A stretch of DNA of 64,000 nt, from contig NZ_AMSF01000013.1 in the NCBI RefSeq assembly GCF_000334915.1, positions 62,001-126,000 on the forward strand, given 5' to 3'. Origin of the DNA: Dyella ginsengisoli LA-4 (lineage in GTDB: Bacteria > Pseudomonadota > Gammaproteobacteria > Xanthomonadales > Rhodanobacteraceae). How positions within the stretch are numbered: the stretch's first letter is position 1; every line of letters begins with the position of its first letter. Shown piece after piece: positions 38,762 to 48,628 of the stretch. The notes under the pieces were generated by a model. The model had not been told where the DNA came from, did no database searches, and was given only the letters and a program-made list of their open reading frames with translations. The translations under genes and the position numbers were made by a program.

Positions 38762-38788
38762 TTATCGACCCGATGCGCAACAACTTGA
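38762..38788 (-). promoter_or_regulatory. Sigma-28 (FliA)-like promoter of the diguanylate cyclase
   Basis: On the minus strand TCAAGTTG, 11 bases, GTCGATAA. Compared with TAAAGTTT-N11-GCCGATAA this matches 13 of 16 positions with the exact spacing. Confidence 0.6.
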
Positions 38789-38843
38789 GGTGGCCGCACC
38801 GGTGGTACGGCCCGGGACGCGGTGTCCGGCCGGCCCCGCGCGC

Positions 38844-38849
38844 TAGACT
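38844..38849 (+). promoter_or_regulatory. Possible -10 element of ubiA
   Basis: TAGACT lies six bases before the ubiA ATG. If used, the mRNA would be leaderless, as proposed for the thr and ilv leaders. No clear -35 is visible. Confidence 0.35.
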
Positions 38850-38855
38850 TCGCCG

Positions 38856-39872
38856 ATGGCACCGACCTCGCGCAAACGCCCCCACCGCCCCGCCCCGCCT
38901 TCGCCGGCCACCCGAAACCGACCGGCACCCAGCCGCGCCACGCCGCGGCCCGCTGACGCGTCGAAACGCGCCACCCGGGTGCTGGATGTGCTGCTTGCCC
39001 CGCTGCCGCCCGGCGCACGCGCGAAGGCCCACGATTACCTCGTGCTGACCCGCATGGATCGTCCGATCGGCGCCCTGCTGCTGCTGTGGCCGACCTGGTG
39101 GGCGCTGTGGCTGGCCGCGGACGATTTCCCGCCGTGGCCGACGCTGGTCATCTTCACCCTGGGCGTGTTCGCCATGCGCGCAGCCGGCTGCGCCATCAAC
39201 GACTACGCCGACCGCGAACTGGACCCGCAGGTGGCGCGCACCGCCGGCCGGCCGATCGCCAGTGGGCGGGTCACCCCGCGCGAGGCGCTGGTCGTGTTCG
39301 GCGCACTGCTCGCGTTCGCCTTCGTGCTGGTGCTGTTCACCAACGCGCTGACCATCAAGCTGTCGTTCGCCGGCGCCGCGCTCGCGGCGCTGTACCCGTT
39401 CACCAAGCGCTACACCTACATGCCGCAGGTGGTGCTGGGCGCGGCGTTTGGCTGGTCGATCCCGATGGCCTTCGCCGCGGTGTCCAACACCGTGCCGCCG
39501 CTGGGCTGGCTGCTGTTCCTGGGCAACGTGGTGTGGTCGGTGGTGTACGACACCGAGTACGCGATGGTGGACCGCGAGGACGACATCAGGGCCGGCGCCA
39601 AGTCCACCGCGATCCTGTTCGGCGATGCGGACCTGCCGATCCTCGGCATCCTGATGGCCACCTTCGCGCTGGCGATGCTGTTCGTCGGCCAGCGCGCCCA
39701 TCTGGGCTGGCCATACTGGCTGGCGCTGCTGGCCAGCCTCGGGCTGTTCGGGCATCAGCTCTGGCGCATCCGCACGCGCGACCGCGAGGCCTGCCTGGCC
39801 GCCTTCCGCCACAACAACTGGCTCGGCCTGGTGTTGTGGGTGGGGATCGTCCTAGCGCTGGCGCTGCGCTGA
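38856..39872 (+). CDS. ubiA: 4-hydroxybenzoate octaprenyltransferase
   Basis: Inner-membrane prenyltransferase of ubiquinone synthesis, 338 residues. Motifs: the substrate Asp-rich region NDYADRELDPQVART and the second site YDTEYAMVDREDD, with GRPIASGRVT between them; eight or nine hydrophobic segments. The N-terminal 45 residues are a Pro/Arg-rich extension absent from the usual ~290-residue enzyme; ATG at 38856 may be leaderless, but a later start near LTRMDRPIG cannot be excluded. Its 3' end overlaps the convergent chemoreceptor gene by 21 bases. Confidence 0.92.
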   Translation: MAPTSRKRPHRPAPPSPATRNRPAPSRATPRPADASKRATRVLDVLLAPLPPGARAKAHDYLVLTRMDRPIGALLLLWPTWWALWLAADDFPPWPTLVIFTLGVFAMRAAGCAINDYADRELDPQVARTAGRPIASGRVTPREALVVFGALLAFAFVLVLFTNALTIKLSFAGAALAALYPFTKRYTYMPQVVLGAAFGWSIPMAFAAVSNTVPPLGWLLFLGNVVWSVVYDTEYAMVDREDDIRAGAKSTAILFGDADLPILGILMATFALAMLFVGQRAHLGWPYWLALLASLGLFGHQLWRIRTRDREACLAAFRHNNWLGLVLWVGIVLALALR

Positions 39873-41555
39873 CGGCAACGGTCGCGGCCGACCCGCTGCC
39901 TTGGGCACGTGCGGCGGCCGCTCCCGCTGCGAGGCCTCCACCGCTGCGGCGCGGGGACGCGCCGGGCTGCCCGAGGGAGTCGCTTCCTTGCCGGCGACGC
40001 GGAACACGCTGACCGCCTCGCCAAGCACCCGGGACTGGTCGAGCAGACCGCCAGCCGAGGCGCGGATTTCCGACGCCATCGCCGCATTGCGCTGAGTCAC
40101 CACGTCGAGGTTGGCGATGGTGTCGTTGATCTGGCCGATCGCCGAGGCCTGCTCGTCGGCGGTGGCGTGGATCTCCCCCACCAGCATGCGCGTGCGCGCT
40201 ACGGCCTCGACGATGGAGCCGACCTGTTCGTCGGCATGCTCGACCGAGCGGCGACCCTGCTGCACGTGCTCGCCGGCGGTGCCGATCAGGCGCCGGATGT
40301 CCCGCGCGGCGCCAGCGCTGCGCTGCGCCAGCTGACGCACTTCCCCGGCCACTACCGCGAAGCCGCGGCCGTGTTCGCCGGCGCGGGCCGCCTCGACCGC
40401 CGCGTTGAGCGCCAGCAGGTTGGTCTGGAACGCCAGCTCGTCGACCAGCGCTGTGATCTCGCCGATGTCGTCGGATGACTTGTGGATGGCGGCCATCGCC
40501 GTACGGACGTCCTCAATGGCTACCCGACCCTGGCCGGCCGCCTCGGCCGCGGTGTCGGCGGTGTGCGAGGCCTCGCGCGAGCGTTCGCGGTTCTGCTGCA
40601 GCGTGGCGGTGAACTCCTCCATCGTCGCCGCGGCCTCCTCGAGACTGGCCGCCTGCGACTCAGTGCGTTCGGCTAGGTCGCTGACCGCGCCAGAGATGTA
40701 CTGGGCCGTGCCGCCGAAACGGCCCACTTCCTCGCGCACATCGCCCACCACCGCCTGCAGGTTGACGCTGAGCTGGGTCAGCTCGCGTCCCACGGCCCGG
40801 GCGAGGAAGCTGTCGCGGCTGAACATCGGGCGTGACAGGTCGCCGGCCGCCACCGCTCGCGCGTTCGCCGCGAGGTCCTCCAGCGTACGCTGGACCGAGG
40901 TGCGGTAGAGCGCGAGGCCTCCCACGGCCTCCAGCACCACCACGAGGGGCACCAGCCAACCGGCGTACGCGGCCGCCCACGGGCTGCGGGCCACCACCAG
41001 CGGCAGCGCAACGATCGCAGTCATGCCCAGCAGGGTGCGCAGCGCGGTGGACCCTGCCACCCGGCGGACCAGCGCGCGGGCCACGCCTGGACGCTCGATG
41101 CGGCCCTCGCGCAGGCGTAGTGGCAGCGGCTGGTCGGCGCGCTCGGCCTCGACCATACGCGCGTAGATGGCAACCGTCTCGGCGATCTCCGCTGGCGATG
41201 CCCACGTGCGCACCGACATGTAGCCGGTGATGTCGCCGCCCGCGGTCACCACCGGAGTGACGTTGGCGCGGACCCAGTAGTGGTCGCCGTTCTTGCGACG
41301 GTTCTTCACCAGAGCAGTCCATGGCCGGCCAGCCTTGAGCGTCTCCCACATGTCGCGGAACGCTTCGCGTGGCATGTCCGGATGGCGGATCAGATTGTGC
41401 GGGCTGCCGATCAGCTCGTGGCGCTCAAAGCCGCTGACGGTGACGAAAGGCGGATTGCAGTAGGTGATCTGCCCCCGCAGGTCGGTGGTGGAGACCAGCG
41501 CATCGCCGGGATGCAGCTCATAGTTGTTCTGGGTAACCGGAAGGTTGACGCGCAT
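39852..41555 (-). CDS. Aer-like methyl-accepting chemotaxis protein with PAS domain
   Basis: Chemoreceptor of 567 residues. A PAS domain (about 15-120; ITYCNPPFVTVSGFERHELIG, then NRRKNGDHYWVRANVTP) resembles the FAD-binding redox sensor of Aer. Two adjacent hydrophobic segments (about 170-215) follow, then a HAMP-like linker and the MCP signalling domain with the conserved hairpin tip ELAFQTNLLALNAAVEAARA. ATG at 41555 is used; GTG at 41567 is an alternative. The C-terminal 45 residues are Pro/Arg-rich. It probably steers aerotaxis or energy taxis. A sigma-28-like promoter lies just upstream. Confidence 0.92.
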   Translation of the reverse strand: MRVNLPVTQNNYELHPGDALVSTTDLRGQITYCNPPFVTVSGFERHELIGSPHNLIRHPDMPREAFRDMWETLKAGRPWTALVKNRRKNGDHYWVRANVTPVVTAGGDITGYMSVRTWASPAEIAETVAIYARMVEAERADQPLPLRLREGRIERPGVARALVRRVAGSTALRTLLGMTAIVALPLVVARSPWAAAYAGWLVPLVVVLEAVGGLALYRTSVQRTLEDLAANARAVAAGDLSRPMFSRDSFLARAVGRELTQLSVNLQAVVGDVREEVGRFGGTAQYISGAVSDLAERTESQAASLEEAAATMEEFTATLQQNRERSREASHTADTAAEAAGQGRVAIEDVRTAMAAIHKSSDDIGEITALVDELAFQTNLLALNAAVEAARAGEHGRGFAVVAGEVRQLAQRSAGAARDIRRLIGTAGEHVQQGRRSVEHADEQVGSIVEAVARTRMLVGEIHATADEQASAIGQINDTIANLDVVTQRNAAMASEIRASAGGLLDQSRVLGEAVSVFRVAGKEATPSGSPARPRAAAVEASQRERPPHVPKAAGRPRPLPSAQRQR

Positions 41556-41599
41556 GGCAGATTGCACCTCGGGCCCGTTTCGTCGGGCGTTCGGTGCGG

Positions 41600-41627
41600 G
41601 TATCGGCGCAGCGCGGGGACAGCTTGA
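41600..41627 (-). promoter_or_regulatory. Sigma-28 (FliA)-like promoter of the chemoreceptor
   Basis: On the minus strand TCAAGCTG, 12 bases, GCCGATAC. The -10 block matches GCCGATAA in seven of eight bases; the spacing is one longer than ideal. The diguanylate cyclase promoter nearby is very similar. Confidence 0.45.
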
Positions 41628-41666
41628 TTGACGCTGATCAAATTTCCGCGCATTGGTCCCTGGCGC

Positions 41667-42380
41667 TCAGCCGCGCGGCGCTGGTGCACGCGCCAGTGCC
41701 CATGCATCGACCCGGCCGACCCCGGCCCGCCGCAGGACGCGCGCGCACTCGGCAAGCGTCGAACCGGTGGTCATCACATCGTCGACGATCGCCACGTGGG
41801 CCGGGAGCACGACTCCCTGGCGCAACGCGAATGCACCGCGCACATTGCGGCGACGGGCGACGGCGTCCAGCTCGCTCTGTGCCCGCGTGTCGCGCGGACG
41901 CTGCAGCAGGTCCTGGCGCAGCGGAACGCCGAGCCCACGGGACAGCGGGCGCGCCAGCTCCAGCGCCTGGTTGTGGCCACGCTGGCGCAGTCGTCCACGA
42001 TGCAGCGGCACAGGGAGGATCAAGTCCGGCAACGGCACCGGACAGGATTCGCGCAACCACAGCGCCGCCAGCGAGCGCCCGGCGGCGAGATCGCGTCCGA
42101 ACTTGAAGCGCGACTCCAGCCGGTCCAGCGGCCAGCCATAGCGGAACGGCGCCCATGCCGCGTCCCACGGCGGCGCGCGTCGCTGGCATCGTCCGCACAA
42201 CGCCGCCGGCATGGCCAGCGGCAGGGCGCACCGGGCGCAGCACGACCGGTTGCGCGGCAGTTCGGCGGCGCAGTCGCGGCACAGGTCCAGGTCGTCGTGG
42301 CCGGCCGCGCCGCACAGCAGGCACCGCGCCGGCAGCAGCCAGCGGCCGAGCTCGGCCAGTCGGGAACGGAGCGCCTCCAT
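41667..42380 (-). CDS. comF: ComF-family phosphoribosyltransferase-like protein
   Basis: Double-zinc-ribbon ComF-type protein of 237 residues, linked to natural DNA uptake in many bacteria. N-terminal Cys pairs (CLLCG, CRDC, CARC, CGRC within residues 20-65) form a zinc ribbon, and the phosphoribosyltransferase fold follows with VPLHRGRLRQRGHNQALELA and the PRPP loop VAIVDDVMTTGSTL. It is 16 bases downstream of a small membrane protein gene on the same strand, so they probably share a transcript. It faces biotin genes on the opposite strand, an arrangement (comF next to bioB) common in gammaproteobacteria. Confidence 0.93.
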   Translation of the reverse strand: MEALRSRLAELGRWLLPARCLLCGAAGHDDLDLCRDCAAELPRNRSCCARCALPLAMPAALCGRCQRRAPPWDAAWAPFRYGWPLDRLESRFKFGRDLAAGRSLAALWLRESCPVPLPDLILPVPLHRGRLRQRGHNQALELARPLSRGLGVPLRQDLLQRPRDTRAQSELDAVARRRNVRGAFALRQGVVLPAHVAIVDDVMTTGSTLAECARVLRRAGVGRVDAWALARAPAPRG

Positions 42381-42396
42381 GCGCGGGCGGGACCGG

Positions 42397-42603
42397 TCAG
42401 TTCGACGGCTTGAACATCGCCGCGTCGAGGATCGACCACAGGTGGATGATCCAGCCCAGCAGGAACCACCACAGCACCGCCGCCAGCACGAACATCACGA
42501 TCGCCTTGAGCAGACGGCCCTGTACGAGCTGGCCCAGCCCGGGGATGAAGAAGCTGCACACTGCCGCGATCACGTTGCCGGTGCTGCCCTGTCCTGCGCT
42601 CAT
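42397..42603 (-). CDS. Small membrane protein with two hydrophobic segments
   Basis: Protein of 68 residues. After a short polar start (SAGQGSTGN) it has a hydrophobic segment around IAAVCSFFIPGLGQLVQG and a second around MFVLAAVLWWFLLGWIIHLW. The PGLGQLVQGR turn resembles TM2-type domain proteins. GGAGAG lies eight bases before the ATG. Function unknown; position before comF suggests co-expression. Confidence 0.78.
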   Translation of the reverse strand: MSAGQGSTGNVIAAVCSFFIPGLGQLVQGRLLKAIVMFVLAAVLWWFLLGWIIHLWSILDAAMFKPSN

Positions 42604-42685
42604 GCCGTCATCTCTCCGATGGTGTCCCCGTGATGGTAGCGGACCCTTGCACGGCCCACCGTCAACCATTCGTACGCGCATCGAG

Positions 42686-42714
42686 TTGACACTCCGGAAG
42701 CGGCTTCCCACACT
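42686..42714 (+). promoter_or_regulatory. bioB promoter with central palindrome
   Basis: TTGACA (42686-42691), 17-base spacer, CACACT (42709-42714). The spacer contains GGAAGCGGCTTCC (42696-42708), a perfect 6-bp inverted repeat around one base, placed where a repressor would block RNA polymerase. Confidence 0.55.
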
Positions 42715-42741
42715 CGCGGCCTGCCCGATGGAGCCCCTCCC

Positions 42742-43785
42742 ATGACCGCACCTGCCCTGCGCCACGACTGGACCCGCGAGGAAGTCGCCGCGCTGTTCGC
42801 CCTGCCGTTCAACGAACTGCTGCACCGCGCGCACAGCGTGCACCGCGCGCACCACGATCCGAACGCGGTGCAGGTGTCGACCCTGCTGTCGATCAAGACC
42901 GGCGGCTGCCCGGAAGACTGCGCCTACTGCCCGCAGGCGGCGCGCTACGCCACCGGCGTGCAGGCGGAGAAGCTGATGAGCGTGGATGCCGTGGTCGCCC
43001 GCGCCCAGGCCGCCAAGGCCGCCGGCGCCAGCCGCTTCTGCATGGGCGCGGCCTGGCGCAGTCCGAAGGACCGCGACGTGGCGAAGGTCGCCGAAATCGT
43101 CTCGGCGGTGAAAGGGCTGGGCCTGGAGACCTGCGCCACGCTGGGCATGCTCAGCGGCGAACAGGCCGCCACGCTGAAGCAGGCAGGGCTGGACTACTAC
43201 AACCACAACCTGGACACCGCGCCGGAGTTCTACGGCGAGATCATCCACACCCGCGAATACCAGGACCGCCTCGACACGCTCGAGCACGTGCGCGAGGTCG
43301 GCCTGAAAACCTGCTGCGGCGGCATCGTCGGCATGGGCGAAACGCGCGGCCAGCGCGCCGGCCTGCTGCAGACCCTGGCCAACCTGCCCGAGCATCCCGA
43401 GTCCGTGCCGATCAACCAGCTGGTGCAGGTGGAAGGCACGCCGCTGCACGGCACCGAGGCGCTGGACCCGTTCGAGTTCGTGCGCACCATCGCGGTGGCG
43501 CGCATCCTGATGCCGGCCTCGATGGTGCGGCTGTCGGCCGGGCGGCAGCAGATGGACGACGCGGTGCAGGCGCTGTGCTTCTTCGCCGGCGCCAACTCGA
43601 TCTTCTACGGCGAGAAGCTGCTGACCACCGGCAACCCCGACGTGGAAGCCGACCGGGCGCTGTTCCGCCGGCTCGACCTGCACGCGCTGGAAGTGGTGGA
43701 GGAGTCCGGCACCGTGCACGCCGACATCCTGGAAGCCGGCACCAGTGCCGCCGGCTGCGGCCAGGGTTGCGGCTGCGCCGCCTGA
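42742..43785 (+). CDS. bioB: Biotin synthase
   Basis: Radical-SAM enzyme inserting sulfur into dethiobiotin, 347 residues. The radical-SAM cysteines are in [12 protein letters not shown] (residues 54-65), and the 2Fe-2S site includes ETCATLGML and YYNHNLDT. It ends in a Cys-rich tail ([10 protein letters not shown]) seen in many gammaproteobacterial BioB. ATG follows GGAG. It is followed after ten bases by bioF. bioA and bioD are not in the window. Confidence 0.96.
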   Translation: MTAPALRHDWTREEVAALFALPFNELLHRAHSVHRAHHDPNAVQVSTLLSIKTGGCPEDCAYCPQAARYATGVQAEKLMSVDAVVARAQAAKAAGASRFCMGAAWRSPKDRDVAKVAEIVSAVKGLGLETCATLGMLSGEQAATLKQAGLDYYNHNLDTAPEFYGEIIHTREYQDRLDTLEHVREVGLKTCCGGIVGMGETRGQRAGLLQTLANLPEHPESVPINQLVQVEGTPLHGTEALDPFEFVRTIAVARILMPASMVRLSAGRQQMDDAVQALCFFAGANSIFYGEKLLTTGNPDVEADRALFRRLDLHALEVVEESGTVHADILEAGTSAAGCGQGCGCAA

Positions 43786-43795
43786 CCCTGCGGCG

Positions 43796-44986
<1,191 letters not shown>

Positions 44987-45481
44987 TCAGTCCCGTCGTG
45001 GCGGCGCCAGCGTCTGCTGCGCCAGCTGCAGGCGAACCAGCCGCCGGAACGATTCCGACGGTGCAACGGGCGCGCCGCGGAACGCGGCCGCGAGGTTGCG
45101 CCCGACCTGCACCGGCGTCACCACCAACCCCCATGGCAGGCCCCACCACCCCAGCACCGCGGAATACAGCGCGCTGGCGATCTGGCTGCGTCGCCCGCAA
45201 CGACGGCAGCTCACGCTCTGCCGGGTGTGCCACTGGGTCAGCAACACGAAGGAATGCACGCGATGGTGGCGATAGACGTCGATCGGACCGGGCCGGTTGC
45301 AGCGCGGGCAGGCACTGCGGTGCCAGTCCTCGACGTGCTTCTGCAGCACGTGCTCGGGTACCAGCTCGGCGCGCGCCAGCAGCGGATGTCGCCCCGCGCA
45401 GGCGGCGCTGCAATAGCGCACGCCATCGATCCTTCGCCCCCCGAACAGGATCGTCTTGCCGCAGTGGTTGCAGTCGGCCAC
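44987..45481 (-). CDS. Zinc-ribbon protein with one membrane segment, function unknown
   Basis: Protein of 164 residues encoded opposite to the flanking biotin genes. Cys pairs occur in [17 protein letters not shown] and CRRCGRRS, consistent with two zinc-binding sites; a hydrophobic stretch follows ([20 protein letters not shown], about 108-127). The start is GTG at 45481 behind a strong GGGAGAGGGG site. It ends next to the bioF stop (convergent, no gap). I do not recognise a named family; no enzyme motif is visible. Confidence 0.8.
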   Translation of the reverse strand: MADCNHCGKTILFGGRRIDGVRYCSAACAGRHPLLARAELVPEHVLQKHVEDWHRSACPRCNRPGPIDVYRHHRVHSFVLLTQWHTRQSVSCRRCGRRSQIASALYSAVLGWWGLPWGLVVTPVQVGRNLAAAFRGAPVAPSESFRRLVRLQLAQQTLAPPRRD

Positions 45482-45561
45482 GTTCCCCTCTCCCTGTCGT
45501 TGCCGCCAGGCAGTCTAACCGCTGGCCGCACCGACGGAAGGGGACAGATTCCTAGTCGACC

Positions 45562-45567
45562 TATAAT
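45562..45567 (+). promoter_or_regulatory. -10 element of trhO
   Basis: TATAAT, a perfect -10 hexamer 25 bases before the trhO ATG; no good -35 is seen at the normal distance. Confidence 0.5.
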
Positions 45568-45592
45568 GCGCAGTTGCCCGACCCCCATTCCC

Positions 45593-46345
45593 ATGTCGAT
45601 CGTCAATCTCTCCGCCTACCGTTTCGTGCCGCTGGACGACCTGCCCGCCCTGCGCGAGCGGCTGCGCGAACGCGCCGAGGCGCTGGCACTGAAGGGCACC
45701 GTGCTGCTGGCGCCGGAAGGCATCAACCTGTTCCTGGCCGGTCCGCCCGAAGCCACCGGGGCCTTCATGGACTGGCTGCGCGAAGACCCGCGCTTCGCCG
45801 GCCTGGAAGCGAAGGCCTCGCCCTCCGACGACGCGCCGTTCGGTCGCCTGCGCGTGCGGCTGAAGAAGGAGATCATCACCCTGCGCCAACCGCAGCTGCG
45901 CCCGATTGAGGGGCGCGCGCCGGCGGTGGACGCGACCACGCTGGCGCGCTGGCTGGACCAGGGCCACGACGACGACGGCCGCGAGGTGGTGCTGCTGGAC
46001 ACCCGCAACGCCTACGAGACCGACGTCGGCAAGTTCCCGCAGGCGGTGGACTACCGCATCGCCCGCTTCACCGAATTTCCCGAGGCGCTGGCCGCCGACC
46101 GCGCGCGCTACGAAGGCAAGACGGTGGTGTCGTACTGCACCGGCGGCATCCGCTGCGAGAAGGCCGCGCTGTACATGCAGGCGCAGGGCATGGAGCGCGT
46201 GTTCCAGCTCGAGGGCGGCATCCTGAAGTACTTCGAGGAAACCGGCGGCGCGCACTGGCAGGGCGACTGCTTCGTGTTCGACGACCGCGGCGCGGTCGAC
46301 CCCACGCTGGCCCCTGCCCCGCCGACGGACGCCGCCACGCCATGA
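45593..46345 (+). CDS. trhO: tRNA uridine(34) hydroxylase, rhodanese family
   Basis: Oxygen-dependent enzyme of the YceA/TrhO (UPF0176) family that hydroxylates uridine 34 of certain tRNAs. In 250 residues it has the N-terminal acylphosphatase-like part ([19 protein letters not shown]) and the rhodanese domain ([15 protein letters not shown], active-site [14 protein letters not shown]). Length is shorter than the E. coli protein (350) but usual for this group. Its stop overlaps bioH by four bases (ATGA), so biotin genes bioH and bioC are translated behind it. Confidence 0.9.
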   Translation: MSIVNLSAYRFVPLDDLPALRERLRERAEALALKGTVLLAPEGINLFLAGPPEATGAFMDWLREDPRFAGLEAKASPSDDAPFGRLRVRLKKEIITLRQPQLRPIEGRAPAVDATTLARWLDQGHDDDGREVVLLDTRNAYETDVGKFPQAVDYRIARFTEFPEALAADRARYEGKTVVSYCTGGIRCEKAALYMQAQGMERVFQLEGGILKYFEETGGAHWQGDCFVFDDRGAVDPTLAPAPPTDAATP

Positions 46346-47112
46346 GCCTGTTCATCGAGACCCGGGGGCGCGGCCCGGTGCCGCTGGTGCTGATCCACGG
46401 CTGGGCCATGCACGGCGGCGTGTTCGCGCCGCTGGCCGAGGCGCTTCAGGACACCTGCACGCTGTACGTGGTCGACCTGCCCGGCCACGGCCGCTCGCGC
46501 GACTGCGGCCTGCCGCTGGAGCCGTTCGCGATCGCCCGCGCCATCGCCGACGCCGTACCGCCCGCGGTGTGGCTGGGCTGGTCGATGGGCGGACTGGTAG
46601 CGCTGGCCGCCGCGCGCGAGCCCACCATCCCCGCACGCGGCCTGGCCATGCTTTGCGCCACGCCCAAGTTCGTGCGCGGCGAGAACTGGCCACAGGGCAG
46701 CGACGGCGCACTGGTGCACCAGCTGGCGCTGGATCTGGAGACCGACTACCACGCCACGCTGGAGCGCTTCCTCGCGCTGGAGGCGATGGGCAGCGCCGAT
46801 CCGCGCGCCGAGCTGCGCCGCCTGCGCGAATCGGTGTTCGCCCACGGCGAGCCGGACCTGCGCGTGCTGCAGGAAGGCATCGCCCTGCTGGAGCACACCG
46901 ACTGGCGCGGCGAGCTGGCCACGCTGTGCCTGCCCAACATCTGGATCGCCGGCCGCCGCGACCGCCTGGTGCATCCGGATGCGATGCGCTGGTCGGCCAC
47001 CCGCGCGCAGGGCGACTTCCACGAGATCGCACACGCCGGCCACGCGCCCTTCCTCGGCCACGTCGATGCCGTGGTGGACGCGCTGCGCCCGCTGCTGGAA
47101 CAAATCCGATGA
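46342..47112 (+). CDS. bioH: Pimeloyl-[ACP] methyl ester carboxylesterase
   Basis: Alpha/beta hydrolase of 256 residues that frees pimeloyl-ACP from its methyl ester. The nucleophile elbow [11 protein letters not shown], oxyanion region [12 protein letters not shown], catalytic Asp in GRRDRLV and His in AGHAPFLGH all match BioH. Overlaps with trhO and bioC (ATGA at both ends) show a coupled trhO-bioH-bioC unit. Confidence 0.93.
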   Translation: MSLFIETRGRGPVPLVLIHGWAMHGGVFAPLAEALQDTCTLYVVDLPGHGRSRDCGLPLEPFAIARAIADAVPPAVWLGWSMGGLVALAAAREPTIPARGLAMLCATPKFVRGENWPQGSDGALVHQLALDLETDYHATLERFLALEAMGSADPRAELRRLRESVFAHGEPDLRVLQEGIALLEHTDWRGELATLCLPNIWIAGRRDRLVHPDAMRWSATRAQGDFHEIAHAGHAPFLGHVDAVVDALRPLLEQIR

Positions 47113-47993
47113 GCGACACCTTCCATCTCGACCGCGCCCGCGTACGCCGCAACTTCGCCCGCGCCGCGCGCAGCTACGAGCAGCACGACGCGCTCCAGCA
47201 GGAAGTGCAGAAGCTGCTGCTCGAGCGTCTCGGCTTCTATCTGGAAACGCCGCAGCGCGTGCTCGACGTGGGCGCCGGTACCGGTCGCGGCAGTGCGCTG
47301 CTGAAGGAGCGCTACGGCAAGGCCGAGGTGATCGCGGTGGACCTTGCGGTACCGATGCTGCAGGCCGCGAAGCAGCACAGCCGCTGGCTGAAACCGTTCC
47401 AGCGCGTGTGCGCCGACGCCACCGCGCTGCCGTTCCCCGACCACAGCGTCGACGTGCTACACTCCAACCTGTGCTTCCAGTGGATCGACGACCTCGGCGC
47501 ACTGTTCGGCGAGTGTGCGCGCGTGCTCAAGCCGGGCGGCCTGCTCGCCTTCTCCACCTTCGGCCCGGACACGCTGAAGGAGCTGCGCGCGGCCTGGGCC
47601 AGCGCCGATGAGCGGTCGCACGTCAGCCGCTTCCTGGACATGCACGACGTCGGCGACGCGCTGATCAGCGCCGGCCTGCGCGATCCGGTGCTCGACGTGG
47701 ACCGCTTCACCCTCACCTACAGCTCGCCGGCGATGCTGCTGAAGGAGCTCAAGGGCCTCGGCGCCACCCACGCGGACACCGCGCGCGAACGCCACCTCAC
47801 CGGCAAGAGCCACTATCGCCGCATGCTCGAGGCGTACGAAGCGATGCGCGTGGACGGCCGCATTCCGGCCACCTGGGAAGTGGTGACCGCGCACGCCTGG
47901 GGCCCGCCGCCGGGACAGTCGCGCCGCGGCGCCGGCGGCGGCGAGATCGCCACCTTCTCGGTGGACAGCCTGCGCGGCTCGCGCCGGCGCTGA
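47109..47993 (+). CDS. bioC: Malonyl-[ACP] O-methyltransferase
   Basis: SAM-dependent methyltransferase starting pimeloyl synthesis, 294 residues. Motifs: DRARVRRNFARAARSYEQHD (typical BioC opening), SAM motif VLDVGAGTGRGSALL near residue 52, and HSNLCFQWIDDL. It ends the biotin unit; the next gene is convergent. Confidence 0.93.
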   Translation: MSDTFHLDRARVRRNFARAARSYEQHDALQQEVQKLLLERLGFYLETPQRVLDVGAGTGRGSALLKERYGKAEVIAVDLAVPMLQAAKQHSRWLKPFQRVCADATALPFPDHSVDVLHSNLCFQWIDDLGALFGECARVLKPGGLLAFSTFGPDTLKELRAAWASADERSHVSRFLDMHDVGDALISAGLRDPVLDVDRFTLTYSSPAMLLKELKGLGATHADTARERHLTGKSHYRRMLEAYEAMRVDGRIPATWEVVTAHAWGPPPGQSRRGAGGGEIATFSVDSLRGSRRR

Positions 47994-48008
47994 GTCCGCG
48001 CCCTGCCG

Positions 48009-48458
48009 TCAGTGCGTCGGTGGCGTGTAGCTGCAGTCGCCTACGTGCTGGCCGACGTAGCGGGTATCGAGCGTGGCATCGTGGCCGGCGACCGCGGTCG
48101 TCGTGCGCATCTCGCCGTCGAAGCCACTGTCGGCCAGCTGGTGGAACGTACCGTCACTGCTGACCTTCTGCGGCCGGGTGCAGGCCACATGGAAGGTGAT
48201 GGTGTGGCCGCGCTGGCGGTAATCGCTGACCTTGCAATCCGAGCCGTTGCGGGTACTGACCAGCTGGCGCGGATCGAACCCTGCCGGCGCCGTGCAGACC
48301 TCGCGACTCATCACGCGCGGTGGCATCGCCATGCCCTGCATGTGCAGGGTGGTGGTCGTGGTCAGCTTCATCAGGCGGCCCTGGCTGGCCGCCAGTACGC
48401 ACGACGGAACGGACAGCACCAGCACCGCGCATGCGCAAAGGACGCGACGTGAAAACAT
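48009..48458 (-). CDS. Exported DUF3617-like protein
   Basis: Protein of 149 residues with a signal peptide (about 1-23, CACAVLVLSVPSCVLA). The mature part has a Thr-rich start (KLTTTTTLHMQGMAMPP) and four Cys (CTAPAG, CKVSDY, ACTRPQ, CSYTPP) that may form two disulfides. The pattern, with a conserved CKV and a GDC near the end, fits the DUF3617 family of small periplasmic proteins common in this order. GGGGAG precedes the ATG. Function unknown. Confidence 0.75.
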   Translation of the reverse strand: MFSRRVLCACAVLVLSVPSCVLAASQGRLMKLTTTTTLHMQGMAMPPRVMSREVCTAPAGFDPRQLVSTRNGSDCKVSDYRQRGHTITFHVACTRPQKVSSDGTFHQLADSGFDGEMRTTTAVAGHDATLDTRYVGQHVGDCSYTPPTH

Positions 48459-48566
48459 GGAACTCCCCACCCGGATGGCTTCCTGACGATCGGACACTAA
48501 CACGTCGCCAGAACCGTCCGCGGCGCTGAAGCGGCCTGCCGCTGGCGTCAGCCGCCGCGCACGTCG

Positions 48567-48585
48567 CCGGCATTCGGGATGCCGG
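48567..48585 (-). terminator. Hairpin after rhtA
   Basis: CCGGCAT and ATGCCGG, a perfect 7-bp stem with a five-base loop, lies 44 bases beyond the rhtA stop on the minus strand. No T-run follows, so termination is only possible. Confidence 0.3.
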
Positions 48586-48628
48586 ATGCACGTCGGTGGA
48601 GCGACGCATGGCCCGGATCGACGCTTCG

